Notes under the pieces: model-generated | Told to the model about the DNA's origin: nothing | The model's input: only the letters and a program-made list of their open reading frames with translations | The model's database searches: none | Source of the DNA: Bacteroidetes bacterium ADurb.Bin013 | Lineage (GTDB): Bacteria; Bacteroidota; Bacteroidia; Bacteroidales; UBA932 | Direction of reading: 5' to 3' | DNA: 64,000 nt | Assembly: GCA_002071385.1 (NCBI GenBank) | Contig: MWFB01000009.1 | Span: forward strand, 1-64,000 | Position numbers and translations under genes: made by a program | Part shown: positions 8,443-19,586 of the stretch, in pieces | Numbering within the stretch: the first letter of the stretch is position 1 | How the letters are laid out: each line of letters starts with the position of its first letter

Positions 8443-10283
8443 TTTACTATCTTTTTGATGGCTTCTGTTATTTCTGCTACAATAAATGGCTGACCCTGAA
8501 TCTTGTTGTATTGCAGGTATGAGAACTGAGGGTACTGAGCTCTCAGGTAATTGGCAAAATGTCCGCTATTGAGTTCAAAAACAATGATCTTCTTAAAGCG
8601 TTTCAACACATCTTCCGTATTGATGGGTAGCGGTCTGATGTAATCGAAATGTGCCAGACCCACTTTTATACCTTCCGCCTGTAACTGGCTTTCGGCACTC
8701 AACATATGTCCATAGGTGCCTCCCCAGCTCACCATCAGTATATCTCCCTCCTGTTCTCCGATAATCTGCTGCCGGGGAATGTAGCGGGCAAGACGGGCTA
8801 CCTTTTCTGCCCTTTCAGTTACCATTTGTTCGTGAACCAGGGGATCTGACGAGACAGCACCCCTATGGTTTTTTTCCAGGCCACCCACCCGGTGTTCAAG
8901 GTTGGGTGTCCCGGGCAATGCCCAGCGTGTTGCCAGCGTTTCGGGATTGCGTTTGAAAGGATAGAAATATGGTTCATCGGGATCCAGCTCGGTAACAATG
9001 GGAGGGTTGATTGCCGGGTAATCGTTCATGTCCGGAATTTTCCACGGTTCTGAGCCGTTCCCAAGAAATCCTTCAGAAAGGACGATTACAGGCATCTGGT
9101 GTTCCAGGGCATATTTGGCTGCAAAAAAAGCAGTGACAAAACAATGTGACGGCGAGTGCGGTGCCATTATTGCCACGGGGCATTCCCCGTTACGACCGTA
9201 AAGTGCCTGGTTCAGGTCTGTCTGTTCGGTTTTTGTGGGGATACCTGTTGAAGGTCCGGCCCGTTGAACATTAATCACTACCAGCGGCAATTCTGCCATA
9301 ACGGCAAGGCCAAGTGCCTCGGATTTCAAAGAAAGGCCGGGCCCGGAAGTGGAAGTTACAGCCAGAGATCCTGCATATGAGGCTCCGATAGCGGTACAGA
9401 TACCGGCTATCTCATCTTCACATTGCAGTGTTTTTACGCCAAGATACTTATGAATGGCAAGTTCTTCCAGGATCGCCGTGGCAGGTGTAATAGGGTAGGA
9501 GCCGCAAAATAGAGGTCTGCCCGATTTCTCCGAAGCAGCCATCAAACCCCAGGCTATGGCCCGGTTCCCGTTGATGTTGCGGTAAAGGCCCGGTTCATGC
9601 CTGGAAGGCTTAACATGGTATGTGTCGGCTATGGCCTGGATGTTACCGGCATAATTATACCCATCCTTAAGTATTCTTAAATTGATATTTATCAGATCCG
9701 GATTTCTGGCAAATTTCTTATTGATATATGTTTCAGTATGCTTGAGAGGCATATTGTAAAGGAAGTAGCAAATTCCCAGTGCAAACATATTCTTGCAACG
9801 GATTCCCGTCTTGGGATCGATGCTGCAGGCAATGCAAGCTTCTTTTGTCAGGGTTGTGATGGGAGGTGCTATTATATTATAGCGCTGGATATTGAGCTCG
9901 TCAAAGGCATCATCGGTAGTGAAGCCGGCTTTTTCAAGGCCCTTCTTTTCGAAGGTGTCTATGTCTACGATTATCGTTGCGTTGGGTTTCAGCCATTTTA
10001 CGTTTGCCTTGAGGGCAGCAGGATTCATGGCAACCAGCACGTCACAATAATCCCCGGGAGTATATATGGCGCTGCTCCCAATGTGTACCTGGAATCCCGA
10101 CACTCCGGACAGGGTACCCTGGGGGGCCCTAATCTCGGAAGGAAAATCCGGGAAAGTTGTGATATCATTACCAAAAACGGCAGCAGTGTCGGCAAACAGG
10201 GATCCTGTCAATTGCATCCCGTCACCGGAGTCTCCGGAAAAGCGAATTACAACATCCTGAACATCGATTACTTTATGCGGCAT
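8439..10283 (-). CDS. korA: 2-oxoacid:ferredoxin oxidoreductase, fused gamma-alpha subunit
   Basis: Large subunit of the same enzyme: residues about 10-190 are the gamma domain (VVIRFSGDSGDGMQLTGSLF, then FPSEIRAPQGTLSGVSGFQV) and the rest is the alpha domain with FCGSYPITPATAILEEL and TSTSGPGLSLKSEALGLAV. I start it at ATG 10283 (MPHKVIDVQDV), giving 614 residues. The in-frame extension to 10343 begins inside the rpoC terminator loop and adds unconserved residues. There is no separate ferredoxin-like delta subunit gene beside it. A TACATTTG box at 10317-10324 would give a leader of about 30 nt, so korA-korB and probably gdhA-coaW form one unit. Confidence 0.9.
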   Translation of the reverse strand: MPHKVIDVQDVVIRFSGDSGDGMQLTGSLFADTAAVFGNDITTFPDFPSEIRAPQGTLSGVSGFQVHIGSSAIYTPGDYCDVLVAMNPAALKANVKWLKPNATIIVDIDTFEKKGLEKAGFTTDDAFDELNIQRYNIIAPPITTLTKEACIACSIDPKTGIRCKNMFALGICYFLYNMPLKHTETYINKKFARNPDLININLRILKDGYNYAGNIQAIADTYHVKPSRHEPGLYRNINGNRAIAWGLMAASEKSGRPLFCGSYPITPATAILEELAIHKYLGVKTLQCEDEIAGICTAIGASYAGSLAVTSTSGPGLSLKSEALGLAVMAELPLVVINVQRAGPSTGIPTKTEQTDLNQALYGRNGECPVAIMAPHSPSHCFVTAFFAAKYALEHQMPVIVLSEGFLGNGSEPWKIPDMNDYPAINPPIVTELDPDEPYFYPFKRNPETLATRWALPGTPNLEHRVGGLEKNHRGAVSSDPLVHEQMVTERAEKVARLARYIPRQQIIGEQEGDILMVSWGGTYGHMLSAESQLQAEGIKVGLAHFDYIRPLPINTEDVLKRFKKIIVFELNSGHFANYLRAQYPQFSYLQYNKIQGQPFIVAEITEAIKKIVK

Positions 10284-10316
10284 AGAGCTGAAATATTGAT
10301 TTGTTATTAATTCAGG

Positions 10317-10324
10317 CAAATGTA
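10317..10324 (-). promoter_or_regulatory. korA promoter -7 box (TACATTTG)
   Basis: On the minus strand TACATTTG is an exact TAnnTTTG match, 33 bp upstream of the korA start. It lies directly downstream of the U-tract of the rpoC terminator, so transcription of korAB restarts where the superoperon ends. No convincing TTTG -33 element is visible because that position is inside the terminator stem. Confidence 0.55.
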
Positions 10325-10325
10325 T

Positions 10326-10357
10326 AAAAAATAATAAGGGCATGCGCCCTTATTATT
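10326..10357 (-). terminator. Intrinsic terminator of the rpoBC superoperon
   Basis: Perfect 12-bp inverted repeat with arms at 10330-10341 and 10346-10357 (AATAATAAGGGC and its complement) and a 4-nt loop. In the direction of rpoC transcription it is followed by a run of six U. It lies 24 bp after the rpoC stop. Because the stem is A/T-flanked on both sides it could also act on transcription from the opposite strand. Confidence 0.85.
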
Positions 10358-10381
10358 GATTATTTGTAATAAAAAACATGA

Positions 10382-13300
10382 TTATTTGGGTAAGGTTCGT
10401 TCTTCAACCATTTTTTTATAGTCCGAGAACGAAGTAACCAAAATATTTTCAAATTCCCGCTGACCAGTACCGGCAGGGATCAGGTGACCGCAGATCACAT
10501 TTTCCTTCAAGCCTTCCAGTGTGTCGCTTTTGCCAAATATGGCAGCTTCCGATAACACCTTGGTCGTTTCCTGGAATGAGGCAGCCGACATGAAACTATT
10601 TGTCCTCAAGGCTGCACGTGTAATACCCTGTAATATCTGGTTTGATGTGGCCGGTATGGCATCCCTGGACTGAACCGGCTTGAGGTCTTTCCGTTTGAGG
10701 GTGGAATTTTCATCTCTCAATTGACGGACGGTAACCATCTGGCCTGGTTTGAGTTCCTGGGAATCTCCCGCATCGGTAATGATCTTCTTATCAAAGATGC
10801 TATCGTTTTCCTGCATGAATTCCCATTTGTCTACCAATTGCTCGGGCAGGAAACGGGTGTCTCCCGGATCAACAATTTCTACTTTGCGCATCATCTGGCG
10901 GACGATGACCTCAAAGTGCTTATCGTTGATCTTGACGCCCTCGTTACGGTATACACTCTGGATTTCGTTGACAATGTATTCCTGTACACGGGTGGGTCCC
11001 TGGATCAACAGGATATCGGTGGGGGAGATAGCGCCTTCGGAAAGGGCCATTCCTGCACGGACGTAGTCGTTCTCCTGGACAAGGATCTGTTTGGACAAGG
11101 GTACCAGGTATTTCTTTTCCTCTCCTGTTTTTGAGCGGATGATTATCTCGCGGTTCCCTCTCTTGATCCTTCCCATCAGGACTTCTCCGTCAATCTCGGA
11201 AACAATGGCCGGGTTGGATGGGTTACGTGCCTCGAACAGCTCGGTCACACGGGGCAGACCCCCGGTGATATCCCTTAATTTTCCAATGGCACGCGGAATC
11301 TTGACCAATATATCCCCGGCTTTGATCTCCTGTTTTTCATTAACCATGATATGGGCTCCCACAGGCAGGTTGTACTGCTTGAGTTCCACATTGTTTTTCA
11401 TGATCTTAAGGGTCGGGTTGCGTGATCTGTCGCGGCTTTCTATGATCACCTTGTCCCTGTGGAGGAAATATTCATCGGCTGCTTCCTCGCGGTAGGTAAC
11501 GCCTTCAATCAGGCTGTCAAAAGCAACTGTCCCGTCAAGTTCGGCTATGGTCACTGCATTATAGGCGTCCCATTCGCAGATTTTATCCTTTTCCCTTACT
11601 TCATCCCCGTCTTTGAAATACAGGTTCGCCCCGTAAGGTATGTTGTAGGTAGATAGTGTTATGCGTGTGTTACTGTCAACAATACGCATTTCTGCAGTTC
11701 TGCCAATAACGATGGTCTGGGTTTCGCCAGTTGGGGAAACCTTATTGAGGGTTCTCAGCTCATCTATCTCCAGGATACCGTTATAACGGGCCACGATCTC
11801 GCTTTCAGACTGGAAGGTCGAAGCGGTACCTCCCTGGTGGAAAGTTCTCAGGGTCAGCTGTGTTCCAGGTTCTCCAATAGACTGGGCTGCAACCACTCCC
11901 ACTACTTCACCTTTTTCCACCATACGACCGGTGGCCAGGTTCCTTCCGTAGCATTTCGCGCAGACACCTTTCTTTGATTCACAGGTCAGCACGCTGCGTA
12001 TTTCCACCTGCTCAATGGGAAGTCTGGATATCTGGTCGGCTACGTCTTCCGTTATCTCTTCTCCAGATTCCAGGATCAATTTTCCATTGAGGGGGTCAAA
12101 TATATCGTGTACGCTGGTACGTCCCAGGATACGGTCATAGAGAGACTCGACAATCTTGTCTTTATTCTTGATGGCAGTTGCCACAAGCCCACGCAGTGTC
12201 CCGCAGTCTTCTTCGTTAATGATCACATCATGCGATACATCCACAAGGCGGCGTGTCAGGTAACCGGCATCTGCTGTTTTCAGAGCGGTATCTGCCAGCC
12301 CTTTACGGGCACCGTGGGTGGAAATGAAGTATTCCAGAACGGACAAACCTTCCTTGAAATTGGCCAGAATGGGGTTTTCAATGATTTCGGCACTGGAAGC
12401 TCCCGATTTCTGAGGTTTACCCATCAGACCACGCATACCGGATAACTGCCGGATCTGTTCCTTGGATCCGCGTGCTCCGGAATCCAGCATCATGTATATG
12501 GGATTGAACCCTTCTTTGTCTTCCTTGAGCTTTTCCTCCACAATGTTTGAAAGACGCACGTTGACAGTGGTCCACGTGTCCACCACCTTGTTGTAACGTT
12601 CGTTGTTGGCAAGGAATCCCAAATTGTAATTTTCCCTTATTTGCTCTACTTCCTCATAGGCTTTATTGATCAGGGTTGCTTTTTCTTCTGGTACCAGGAC
12701 ATCGTCCAGGTTGAAGGAAAGTCCGCCCTTGTAGGCCATGCTATATCCAATTTCCTTGATGTTGTCAAGGAATTGAGCCGTACGTGCCACTCCGGTTTCC
12801 TTAAGGACCAGATTGATGATATCACGCAGGGATTTTTTGGTCAGGATCATGTTTATGTATCCCACCTCCTTCGGTACCACCTGGTTAAAGAGAACACGAC
12901 CTACCGATGTGTCAATAATGTGATTCCCGGTTGCCGGATCTGCCATGAAAGTGGAGGTTATACCGGAAGGATTGCTCTCATCCTTGAAATAACGGACTAT
13001 GGTCTTATTCAGACGGAGCTTGATGCGTGCGTGCATGTCCGCAACCTTTTCGTTGTAGGCGATGATCACTTCTTCCGGGCTGTAGAAGGTCATTCCTTCT
13101 CCCTTGGCCTTGCTTTTCAATTTGGTGATATAGTACAGGCCAAGCACCATGTCCTGTGAAGGAACGGTAATGGGGGCACCATTTGCCGGATTCAGGATGT
13201 TATGAGAGCCGAGCATGAGCATTTGCGCTTCCAGAATAGCTGCATGGCCAAGGGGCAGGTGCACGGCCATCTGGTCGCCGTCAAAGTCGGCATTGAAAGC

Positions 13301-14701
13301 GGTACATGCCAGGGGGTGAAGCTGGATGGCTTTACCCTCGATAAGCTTGGGCTGGAATGCCTGGATACCCAGACGGTGCAGGGTAGGGGCACGGTTCAGC
13401 AGCACAGGATGTCCTTTCATCACATTTTCGAGGATATCCCAGATCATGGGATCTTTCCGGTCCACAATCTTCTTGGCGGATTTAACGGTCTTGACGATAC
13501 CTCTTTCAATGAGTTTTCTGATGATGAACGGTTTGTACAGTTCAGCCGCCATATCTTTGGGCAGACCGCATTCGTGCATATTCAATTCTGGACCTACCAC
13601 AATGACTGAACGGGCCGAGTAGTCCACGCGTTTACCAAGCAGGTTCTGACGGAAACGGCCCTGTTTTCCCTTTAAACTGTCAGATAAGGATTTAAGGGTT
13701 CTGTTGGCTTCCGTTTTAACGGCATTGGACTTCCTGGAGTTGTCAAACAGGGAGTCAACGGCCTCCTGCAACATCCTCTTCTCATTCCTAAGGATCACTT
13801 CCGGGGCTTTGATCTCTATCAGCCTTTTGAGGCGGTTGTTCCGGATGATCACCCGACGGTACAGATCATTCAGGTCCGATGTGGCAAAACGACCTCCATC
13901 AAGAGGAACAAGTGGCCGCAGATCGGGAGGGATCACAGGGATCACTTTCATAATCATCCATTCCGGTTTGTTGATCTCTTTGGAGTCGCGGAAAGCTTCA
14001 ATGATGTTGAGCCTTTTCAGCGCATCAGCTTTTCTCTGCTGCGAGGTTTCCACATCTGCCTTGTGACGCAGGTCATAGGAAAGATCATCCAGATTCAGAC
14101 GGACAAGGAGTTTGTAAATGGCTTCGGCTCCCATCCCAGCTATGAATTTGTTGGGGTCTTCATCGTCCAGCATCTGATTTTCCCTGGGGAGGGTATCCAG
14201 TACGTTCAGGTATTCCTCTTCTGTGAGGAAATCCAGCTCATTGATACCGTCCTGGGCTTTGATGCCGGGCTGAATGACCACGTATCTTTCATAATATATG
14301 ATAGCTTCAAGTTTTTTGGAAGGGATCCCGAGCAGGTAACCTATCTTGTTCGGGGTCGATCTGAAATACCATATATGAGCTATGGGAACAACCAGTGATA
14401 TGTGTCCCATGCGCTCCCTGCGCACTTTTTTCTCGGTTACTTCCACCCCGCAACGGTCACAGGTGATACCACGATAACGTATGCGTTTGTATTTACCGCA
14501 GTGGCACTCGTAATCCTTTGAAGGGCCGAATATGCGTTCGCAGAACAACCCGTCGCGCTCCGGTTTGTAAGTACGGTAGTTAACGGTTTCCGGCTTTAAT
14601 ACTTCTCCATGTGACATGTCCAGGATTTCTTCCGGAGAAGCCAGTCCTATGGTGATTTTCTTGAAGTTGCTTTTTAACTTGCTATCTTTCTTGTAAGCCA
14701 T
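10382..14701 (-). CDS. rpoC: DNA-directed RNA polymerase subunit beta'
   Basis: Catalytic clamp subunit of RNA polymerase, 1439 residues from ATG 14701 ([15 protein letters not shown]); a TTG six bases upstream is unlikely. Seen: zinc-ribbon cysteines near residues 65-85 (CHCGKY, then CDRCGVEV), the active-site [15 protein letters not shown] near 468 with the three Mg-binding Asp residues, the trigger-loop/bridge-helix region ([20 protein letters not shown]), and a second zinc site near 900 ([13 protein letters not shown]). Full length with no frameshift. It follows rpoB by 10 bp and ends the superoperon at the terminator near 10.33 kb. Confidence 0.98.
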   Translation of the reverse strand: MAYKKDSKLKSNFKKITIGLASPEEILDMSHGEVLKPETVNYRTYKPERDGLFCERIFGPSKDYECHCGKYKRIRYRGITCDRCGVEVTEKKVRRERMGHISLVVPIAHIWYFRSTPNKIGYLLGIPSKKLEAIIYYERYVVIQPGIKAQDGINELDFLTEEEYLNVLDTLPRENQMLDDEDPNKFIAGMGAEAIYKLLVRLNLDDLSYDLRHKADVETSQQRKADALKRLNIIEAFRDSKEINKPEWMIMKVIPVIPPDLRPLVPLDGGRFATSDLNDLYRRVIIRNNRLKRLIEIKAPEVILRNEKRMLQEAVDSLFDNSRKSNAVKTEANRTLKSLSDSLKGKQGRFRQNLLGKRVDYSARSVIVVGPELNMHECGLPKDMAAELYKPFIIRKLIERGIVKTVKSAKKIVDRKDPMIWDILENVMKGHPVLLNRAPTLHRLGIQAFQPKLIEGKAIQLHPLACTAFNADFDGDQMAVHLPLGHAAILEAQMLMLGSHNILNPANGAPITVPSQDMVLGLYYITKLKSKAKGEGMTFYSPEEVIIAYNEKVADMHARIKLRLNKTIVRYFKDESNPSGITSTFMADPATGNHIIDTSVGRVLFNQVVPKEVGYINMILTKKSLRDIINLVLKETGVARTAQFLDNIKEIGYSMAYKGGLSFNLDDVLVPEEKATLINKAYEEVEQIRENYNLGFLANNERYNKVVDTWTTVNVRLSNIVEEKLKEDKEGFNPIYMMLDSGARGSKEQIRQLSGMRGLMGKPQKSGASSAEIIENPILANFKEGLSVLEYFISTHGARKGLADTALKTADAGYLTRRLVDVSHDVIINEEDCGTLRGLVATAIKNKDKIVESLYDRILGRTSVHDIFDPLNGKLILESGEEITEDVADQISRLPIEQVEIRSVLTCESKKGVCAKCYGRNLATGRMVEKGEVVGVVAAQSIGEPGTQLTLRTFHQGGTASTFQSESEIVARYNGILEIDELRTLNKVSPTGETQTIVIGRTAEMRIVDSNTRITLSTYNIPYGANLYFKDGDEVREKDKICEWDAYNAVTIAELDGTVAFDSLIEGVTYREEAADEYFLHRDKVIIESRDRSRNPTLKIMKNNVELKQYNLPVGAHIMVNEKQEIKAGDILVKIPRAIGKLRDITGGLPRVTELFEARNPSNPAIVSEIDGEVLMGRIKRGNREIIIRSKTGEEKKYLVPLSKQILVQENDYVRAGMALSEGAISPTDILLIQGPTRVQEYIVNEIQSVYRNEGVKINDKHFEVIVRQMMRKVEIVDPGDTRFLPEQLVDKWEFMQENDSIFDKKIITDAGDSQELKPGQMVTVRQLRDENSTLKRKDLKPVQSRDAIPATSNQILQGITRAALRTNSFMSAASFQETTKVLSEAAIFGKSDTLEGLKENVICGHLIPAGTGQREFENILVTSFSDYKKMVEERTLPK

Positions 14702-14711
14702 AATCAAATTT

Positions 14712-17700
14712 TTATTCCAGGTTAACGCTCAGTCCCAGACCGCGCAATTCATGGAGCAATACATTCAGTGATTCGGGAATCCCTGCTGCAGGCATGGTAT
14801 CCCCTTTGACAATGGACTCATAGGCACGGGACCTTCCGGCCACGTCGTCCGATTTGACTGTCAGGATCTCCTGAAGGATATTGGCTGCACCGAATGCTTC
14901 CAGGGCCCAAACCTCCATCTCCCCAAACCGTTGTCCCCCGAACTGGGCTTTACCACCCAGGGGTTGCTGGGTAATGAGTGAATAGGGACCTATTGAACGG
15001 GCATGCATCTTATCGTCCACCATATGTCCCAGTTTGAGCATGTAGATCATACCCACGGTTGCCGGCTGGTCAAAATAATCACCCGTACCTCCGTCGCGCA
15101 GGTATGTCTTGCCATATTTGGGCACGTTGGCTTTATCGGTATAGTGCGTGATCTCTTCCAGTGATGCGCCATCAAAGATGGGAGAAGAGAAAGTAAGGCC
15201 GAGTTCTTTTCCGGCCCAGCCCAGCACTGTTTCATAAATCTGTCCCAGGTTCATACGGGAAGGAACACCCAGGGGATTAAGGACAACATCCACTATGGAG
15301 CCATCATCCAGGAAAGGCATGTCTTCGTCGCGCACGACTTTAGCTACAATGCCCTTGTTCCCGTGTCGGCCGGCCATTTTATCTCCTACACGGATCTTAC
15401 GCTTCTTGGCAATGTAAACCTTTGCAAGCTGCATGATCCCGGTGGGGAGTTCGTCACCAATGGTAAGGCTGTATTTGACACGCTTAAGTTCCGCATCAAG
15501 CTCCTTGAAGCTGATCAGATAATTGTTTATCAGTTTTCTGATAAGGGTATTGGTGTGTTTATCATTGGTCCATTTGGTCGGATTCACATTCTCGTAGGAA
15601 ATACCCGAAATGATTTCCCTGGTGAAACGGCTGTCCTTTGGAATGACCATCTCTCCGTAGAGATTGGTGATACCCGGTGATATTTTATCCTTGAGCAGGG
15701 ATTCCAGTTTGTCCAGGAAGCTTTTCTCAAGCTTGTCAAAGCGGGCTTTGAATTTCTCGTCTGCCTGCTGTATCTGCATCTTGGCAATAGGCTTGATCTT
15801 CTTGGTTCCCTCTTTCATCACGCGAGAGAAAAGTCGTTTTTCAATTACAGTACCGTAAAGGGAAGGGGATGCTTTGAGTGAAGCATCCTTCACATCTCCT
15901 GCTTTGTCTCCGAAAATGGCACGAAGCAACTTTTCTTCAGGGGAAGGATCACTTTCGCCTTTTGGCGTGATCTTTCCTATGAGGATGTCTCCCGGTTCAA
16001 TGTAAGCACCTATGCGGATGATCCCATTTTCGTCCAGGTTTTTCGTGGCTTCTTCCGAAACGTTGGGTATGTCGCTGGTCAGTTCTTCCATACCACGCTT
16101 TGTATCACGGACTTCCATTATGTATTCATCCACATGGATAGAAGTGAACACGTCTTCGCGCAGCATCCTTTCCGAAAGGACAATGGCATCTTCAAAATTA
16201 TACCCTTTCCAGGGCATGAAAGCCACTTTCAGGTTGCGTCCCAGGGCAAGTTCTCCGTTCTGGGTGGCATATCCTTCCGTCAGGATCTGTCCCTGGACCA
16301 CTTTTTGACCCTTTCTTACCAATGGTTTCAGGTTGACAGAGGTATTCTGGTTTGTTTTCCTGTATATCGGGAGCTTGTAGACGGTGATATCCGGGCTGAA
16401 GCTTACGAATTTTTCATCGTCGGTCCTTTCGTAACGAATGTGTATCTCATTGGCATCTACAAACACGACTTCACCCTTGCCCTCGGCAGTGATCTGCGTG
16501 CGGCTGTCTTTAGTGACGGTACTTTCAAGGCCAGTCCCAACAATAGGAACTTCCGGGCTGATAAGAGGCACGGCCTGGCGCATCATGTTGGATCCCATGA
16601 GGGCCCTGTTTGCATCGTCATGTTCCAGGAAAGGAATGAGCGAAGCGGCTATGGATGCTATCTGGTTGGGTGAGACGTCTATCAGGTGCACATCTTCTTT
16701 GGTGACCACAGGATAATCTGCTTCGTAACGGCATTTGATCCTTTCATCCAGGATCATCCCGTCATCATCCAGGTTCACATTGGCCTGAGCCACCATACGT
16801 TCTTCTTCCTCTTCAGCACTCATGTAAATGTAACCTTTGGCAGACAGGTCCACCTTTCCGTCTTCGACTTTACGGTAAGGTGTCTCTATGAATCCCAGGT
16901 CGTTGATACGGGCATAGACGCACAGGGAAGAAATAAGGCCGATATTGGGGCCTTCCGGTGTCTCTATGGGACACAGTCTTCCGTAGTGGGTGTAGTGAAC
17001 GTCGCGTACTTCAAATCCGGCGCGGTCTCTTGAGAGCCCGCCAGGGCCAAGAGCCGAAAGACGGCGCTTGTGTGTCATTTCTGCCAGCGGGTTTGTCTGG
17101 TCCATGAACTGGGACAGCTGTGATGTCCCAAAGAACGAGTTTATGACCGAGGACAGTGTCTTGGCATTGATAAGGTCTATGGGTGTAAACACCTCGTTGT
17201 CGCGTACATTCATTCTTTCCCTGATAGTGCGGGCCATACGGGAAAGACCAACGCTGAACTGATTTGCCAGCTGTTCTCCCACAGTACGTATGCGGCGGTT
17301 GCTCAGGTGGTCAATATCGTCCACTGTGGCTTTTGAATTGATCAGCTGTATCAGGTGGCTTATTATGGCTATGATATCTTCCTTGGTCAAAACCTTGATA
17401 TCCGAAGGAGTGTTCAGGCTCAGTTTGCGGTTCAGGCGGTAACGTCCAACATCACCCAGGTCATATCGTTTGGATGAAAAGAAGAGCTTGTCGATCACAT
17501 CCAGTGCTGTTGCATCGTCTGGTGGTTCGGAGTTGCGTAATTGCCTGTATATGTATATGACGGCTTCTTTAGCCGAGTTGCATGGATCCTTCTGAAGGGT
17601 ATTGTGGATGATGGCATAATCTCCCACGTTGGCATCTTCCTTATGCAGCAGGATGGTAGCCGTGCTGGAGTCGAGGATCAGTTCAATGTGTTCCTCTTCC

Positions 17701-18530
17701 AGGATGGTCTTCCTGTCCAGAATGATCTCATTACGTTCTATGGTAACAACTTCCCCGGTATCTTCGTCTACAAAATCTTCTACCCAGGATTTCAGCACCC
17801 GTGCAGCCAGCTGTCTGCCCAGGTTCTTTTTCAGATTGGCCCGGGTCACTTTGACTTCATTGGCCAGACCGAATATTTCCAGGATATCCTTGTCACTTTC
17901 AAATCCAATGGCACGAAGGAGGGTTGTGACAGGAAGTTTCTTTTTCCTGTCAATATATGCGTACATCACGTTATTGATGTCCGTTGCGAATTCAATCCAT
18001 GATCCCTTGAACGGGATGATACGGGCAGAATAAAGTTTTGTCCCGTTGGTATGTATACTTTGTCCGAAAAACACGCCCGGGGAACGGTGAAGCTGTGATA
18101 CGACGATGCGTTCGGAACCATTGATTATAAAGGTTCCCCTTGGTGTCATGTAAGGAATGGTTCCCAGGTACACGTCCTGTATGATCGTTTCAAAATCCTC
18201 GTGTTCAGGATCGGTGCAGTAAAGTTTAAGTTTAGCCTTTAGGGGGACGCTGTATGTCAGCCCCCTGTCAAGACACTCCTCAATGGAATAACGAGGCGGA
18301 TCAATAAAATAGTCTATGAATTCCAGAACAAAATTGTTGCGGGTATCGGTTATGGGAAAATTTTCCTGAAATACCTTAAACAATCCTTCATTTTTCCTGT
18401 TTTCCGGTGTTGTCTCCAGCTGGAAGAAATCCTGGAAAGATTTCAATTGTACCTCCAAAAAATCTGGATGATCAAGGAGGGTTTTTGATTTTGCGAAATT
18501 AATTCGCTGAATATTAGCTCTTTGAGGCAT
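14712..18530 (-). CDS. rpoB: DNA-directed RNA polymerase subunit beta
   Basis: Second catalytic subunit of RNA polymerase, 1272 residues. The rifampicin pocket near residue 470 reads [20 protein letters not shown] followed by [10 protein letters not shown]. The residues equivalent to E. coli D516, H526 and S531 are the wild-type Asp, His and Ser, so this pocket predicts rifampicin sensitivity. Other landmarks are [30 protein letters not shown] and the C-terminal [20 protein letters not shown]. Upstream lies a 104-bp gap with two hairpins after rplL, a likely attenuation point that sets the ratio of L12 to polymerase. Confidence 0.98.
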   Translation of the reverse strand: MPQRANIQRINFAKSKTLLDHPDFLEVQLKSFQDFFQLETTPENRKNEGLFKVFQENFPITDTRNNFVLEFIDYFIDPPRYSIEECLDRGLTYSVPLKAKLKLYCTDPEHEDFETIIQDVYLGTIPYMTPRGTFIINGSERIVVSQLHRSPGVFFGQSIHTNGTKLYSARIIPFKGSWIEFATDINNVMYAYIDRKKKLPVTTLLRAIGFESDKDILEIFGLANEVKVTRANLKKNLGRQLAARVLKSWVEDFVDEDTGEVVTIERNEIILDRKTILEEEHIELILDSSTATILLHKEDANVGDYAIIHNTLQKDPCNSAKEAVIYIYRQLRNSEPPDDATALDVIDKLFFSSKRYDLGDVGRYRLNRKLSLNTPSDIKVLTKEDIIAIISHLIQLINSKATVDDIDHLSNRRIRTVGEQLANQFSVGLSRMARTIRERMNVRDNEVFTPIDLINAKTLSSVINSFFGTSQLSQFMDQTNPLAEMTHKRRLSALGPGGLSRDRAGFEVRDVHYTHYGRLCPIETPEGPNIGLISSLCVYARINDLGFIETPYRKVEDGKVDLSAKGYIYMSAEEEEERMVAQANVNLDDDGMILDERIKCRYEADYPVVTKEDVHLIDVSPNQIASIAASLIPFLEHDDANRALMGSNMMRQAVPLISPEVPIVGTGLESTVTKDSRTQITAEGKGEVVFVDANEIHIRYERTDDEKFVSFSPDITVYKLPIYRKTNQNTSVNLKPLVRKGQKVVQGQILTEGYATQNGELALGRNLKVAFMPWKGYNFEDAIVLSERMLREDVFTSIHVDEYIMEVRDTKRGMEELTSDIPNVSEEATKNLDENGIIRIGAYIEPGDILIGKITPKGESDPSPEEKLLRAIFGDKAGDVKDASLKASPSLYGTVIEKRLFSRVMKEGTKKIKPIAKMQIQQADEKFKARFDKLEKSFLDKLESLLKDKISPGITNLYGEMVIPKDSRFTREIISGISYENVNPTKWTNDKHTNTLIRKLINNYLISFKELDAELKRVKYSLTIGDELPTGIMQLAKVYIAKKRKIRVGDKMAGRHGNKGIVAKVVRDEDMPFLDDGSIVDVVLNPLGVPSRMNLGQIYETVLGWAGKELGLTFSSPIFDGASLEEITHYTDKANVPKYGKTYLRDGGTGDYFDQPATVGMIYMLKLGHMVDDKMHARSIGPYSLITQQPLGGKAQFGGQRFGEMEVWALEAFGAANILQEILTVKSDDVAGRSRAYESIVKGDTMPAAGIPESLNVLLHELRGLGLSVNLE

Positions 18531-18567
18531 TTTTTAAGGATTAGTTGAAAATAAACGTTTTAACGAC

Positions 18568-18598
18568 AAAAAGGCTTAGAACCCCTTGGGGGTCCTAA
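18568..18598 (-). terminator. rplL-rpoB intergenic attenuator hairpin
   Basis: In the sense of transcription, a 10-bp stem (arms 18589-18598 and 18576-18585, with one internal G-U pair) closes on a 3-nt loop and is followed by GCCUUUUUG. This has the form of a weak intrinsic terminator between rplL and rpoB. Partial termination at this spot is known in enterobacteria, where L12 is needed in excess of polymerase. Here the same role is inferred from position. Confidence 0.7.
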
Positions 18599-18609
18599 AC
18601 CTGGTACCG

Positions 18610-18628
18610 TTCCCGATTTGTACGGGAA
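18610..18628 (-). promoter_or_regulatory. Second hairpin in the rplL-rpoB gap
   Basis: Perfect 6-bp inverted repeat TTCCCG/CGGGAA with a 7-nt loop, starting 7 bp after the rplL stop and ahead of the attenuator stem. It has no U-tract of its own. It may be an RNase processing site, an mRNA-stabilising end for the rplL message, or an anti-attenuator partner; the sequence does not decide. Confidence 0.45.
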
Positions 18629-18634
18629 GAGAGT

Positions 18635-19012
18635 TTATTTAATTTCAACTTCGCCGCCTGCCTCTTCAATTTGTGATTTGATTTGTTCAGCCTCGGCCTT
18701 GCTTACTTTTTCCTTTATAGCCTTGGGAGCACCGTCAACCAGATCTTTGGATTCCTTGAGTCCGAGAGCGGTAATTTCCTTAACCACTTTGATAACTTGC
18801 AGCTTGGCTTGTCCGGCCGAGGTAAGTATTACATCAAATTGGGTTTGTTCTGCTTCAGCAGCAGGTCCGGCAGCTCCGGGAGCTGCGGCAACTGCAACAG
18901 CAGCGGCGGCGGGTTCAATTCCGTATTCGTCTTTGAGGATGTTTGCTAACTCAATAGCTTCTTTAATGGTGAGATTAGCAATGGCTTCTGCCATTTGTTT
19001 CAATTCTGCCAT
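18635..19012 (-). CDS. rplL: 50S ribosomal protein L7/L12
   Basis: Ribosomal stalk protein that recruits translation GTPases. The 125-residue product has an N-terminal dimerisation helix region ([21 protein letters not shown]), a flexible Ala/Pro/Gly hinge at about 33-55 ([20 protein letters not shown]) and the C-terminal factor-binding domain ([38 protein letters not shown]). Normal length. It lies 38 bp after rplJ, and the hairpin pair downstream probably raises its yield relative to rpoB. Confidence 0.98.
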   Translation of the reverse strand: MAELKQMAEAIANLTIKEAIELANILKDEYGIEPAAAAVAVAAAPGAAGPAAEAEQTQFDVILTSAGQAKLQVIKVVKEITALGLKESKDLVDGAPKAIKEKVSKAEAEQIKSQIEEAGGEVEIK

Positions 19013-19050
19013 GATTGATTATAATTAAAATTTTGTTTTCCTGTTAATGA

Positions 19051-19572
19051 TTATTCACGTTCGGCCAGGGTTTTAACAATACCGGCCATATTGCTTCCGG
19101 CTGCTTCGATAGCCGATACTAGTCTCTGTGCAGGGGAAAGGATCAGGCCTGCAATATCTCCTATGAGTTCTTCACGGGATTTGATATTGATAAGGTTCTC
19201 CAGTTGATCTTCCCCAACGTAGGCGCATTCCTGAACCAAAGCCCCCTTGAGAACGGGTTTTCCGTTTGCCTGACCAAATGATTTGATCAGCTTTGCCGGG
19301 GCATTGACATTTTCAGTGAACATAACAGCCGTGGAGCCTTCAAGTATTGGGAAAAGCAGTTTCATTTCCTCAACACCAGCCTGTTCCAGGGTACGTTTTA
19401 GCAGGGTGTTCTTGACAACAACCATCTTTATGTTCTGTGCAAAGCATTTACGACGGAGCAGGGATGTTTTCCCGGCATCAAGTCCTTCAATGTTCACAAC
19501 ATAAAAATCAGGGGTTGCCTTGAGCTGAGCTGCCAAACTTTCTATGATAAGTCCTTTTTGTTCTTTCTTCAT
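19051..19572 (-). CDS. rplJ: 50S ribosomal protein L10
   Basis: Base of the ribosomal stalk; its C-terminal helix binds L7/L12 dimers. The 173-residue product starts at ATG 19572 (MKKEQKGLIIESLA); a TTG nine bases upstream gives only an odd three-residue extension. Conserved segments include VKNTLLKRTLEQAG and the C-terminal PAQRLVSAIEAAGSNMAGIVKTLAE. Only 14 bp separate it from rplA, so no long L10-binding leader of the enterobacterial kind fits upstream. Any autoregulatory site would have to lie inside rplA. Confidence 0.97.
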   Translation of the reverse strand: MKKEQKGLIIESLAAQLKATPDFYVVNIEGLDAGKTSLLRRKCFAQNIKMVVVKNTLLKRTLEQAGVEEMKLLFPILEGSTAVMFTENVNAPAKLIKSFGQANGKPVLKGALVQECAYVGEDQLENLINIKSREELIGDIAGLILSPAQRLVSAIEAAGSNMAGIVKTLAERE

Positions 19573-19586
19573 GATACACAATTTCT

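Noticed and set aside
10284-10343. Upstream start for korA
   Set aside because: That start is in the loop of the rpoC terminator and upstream of the promoter box; ATG 10283 fits the family.
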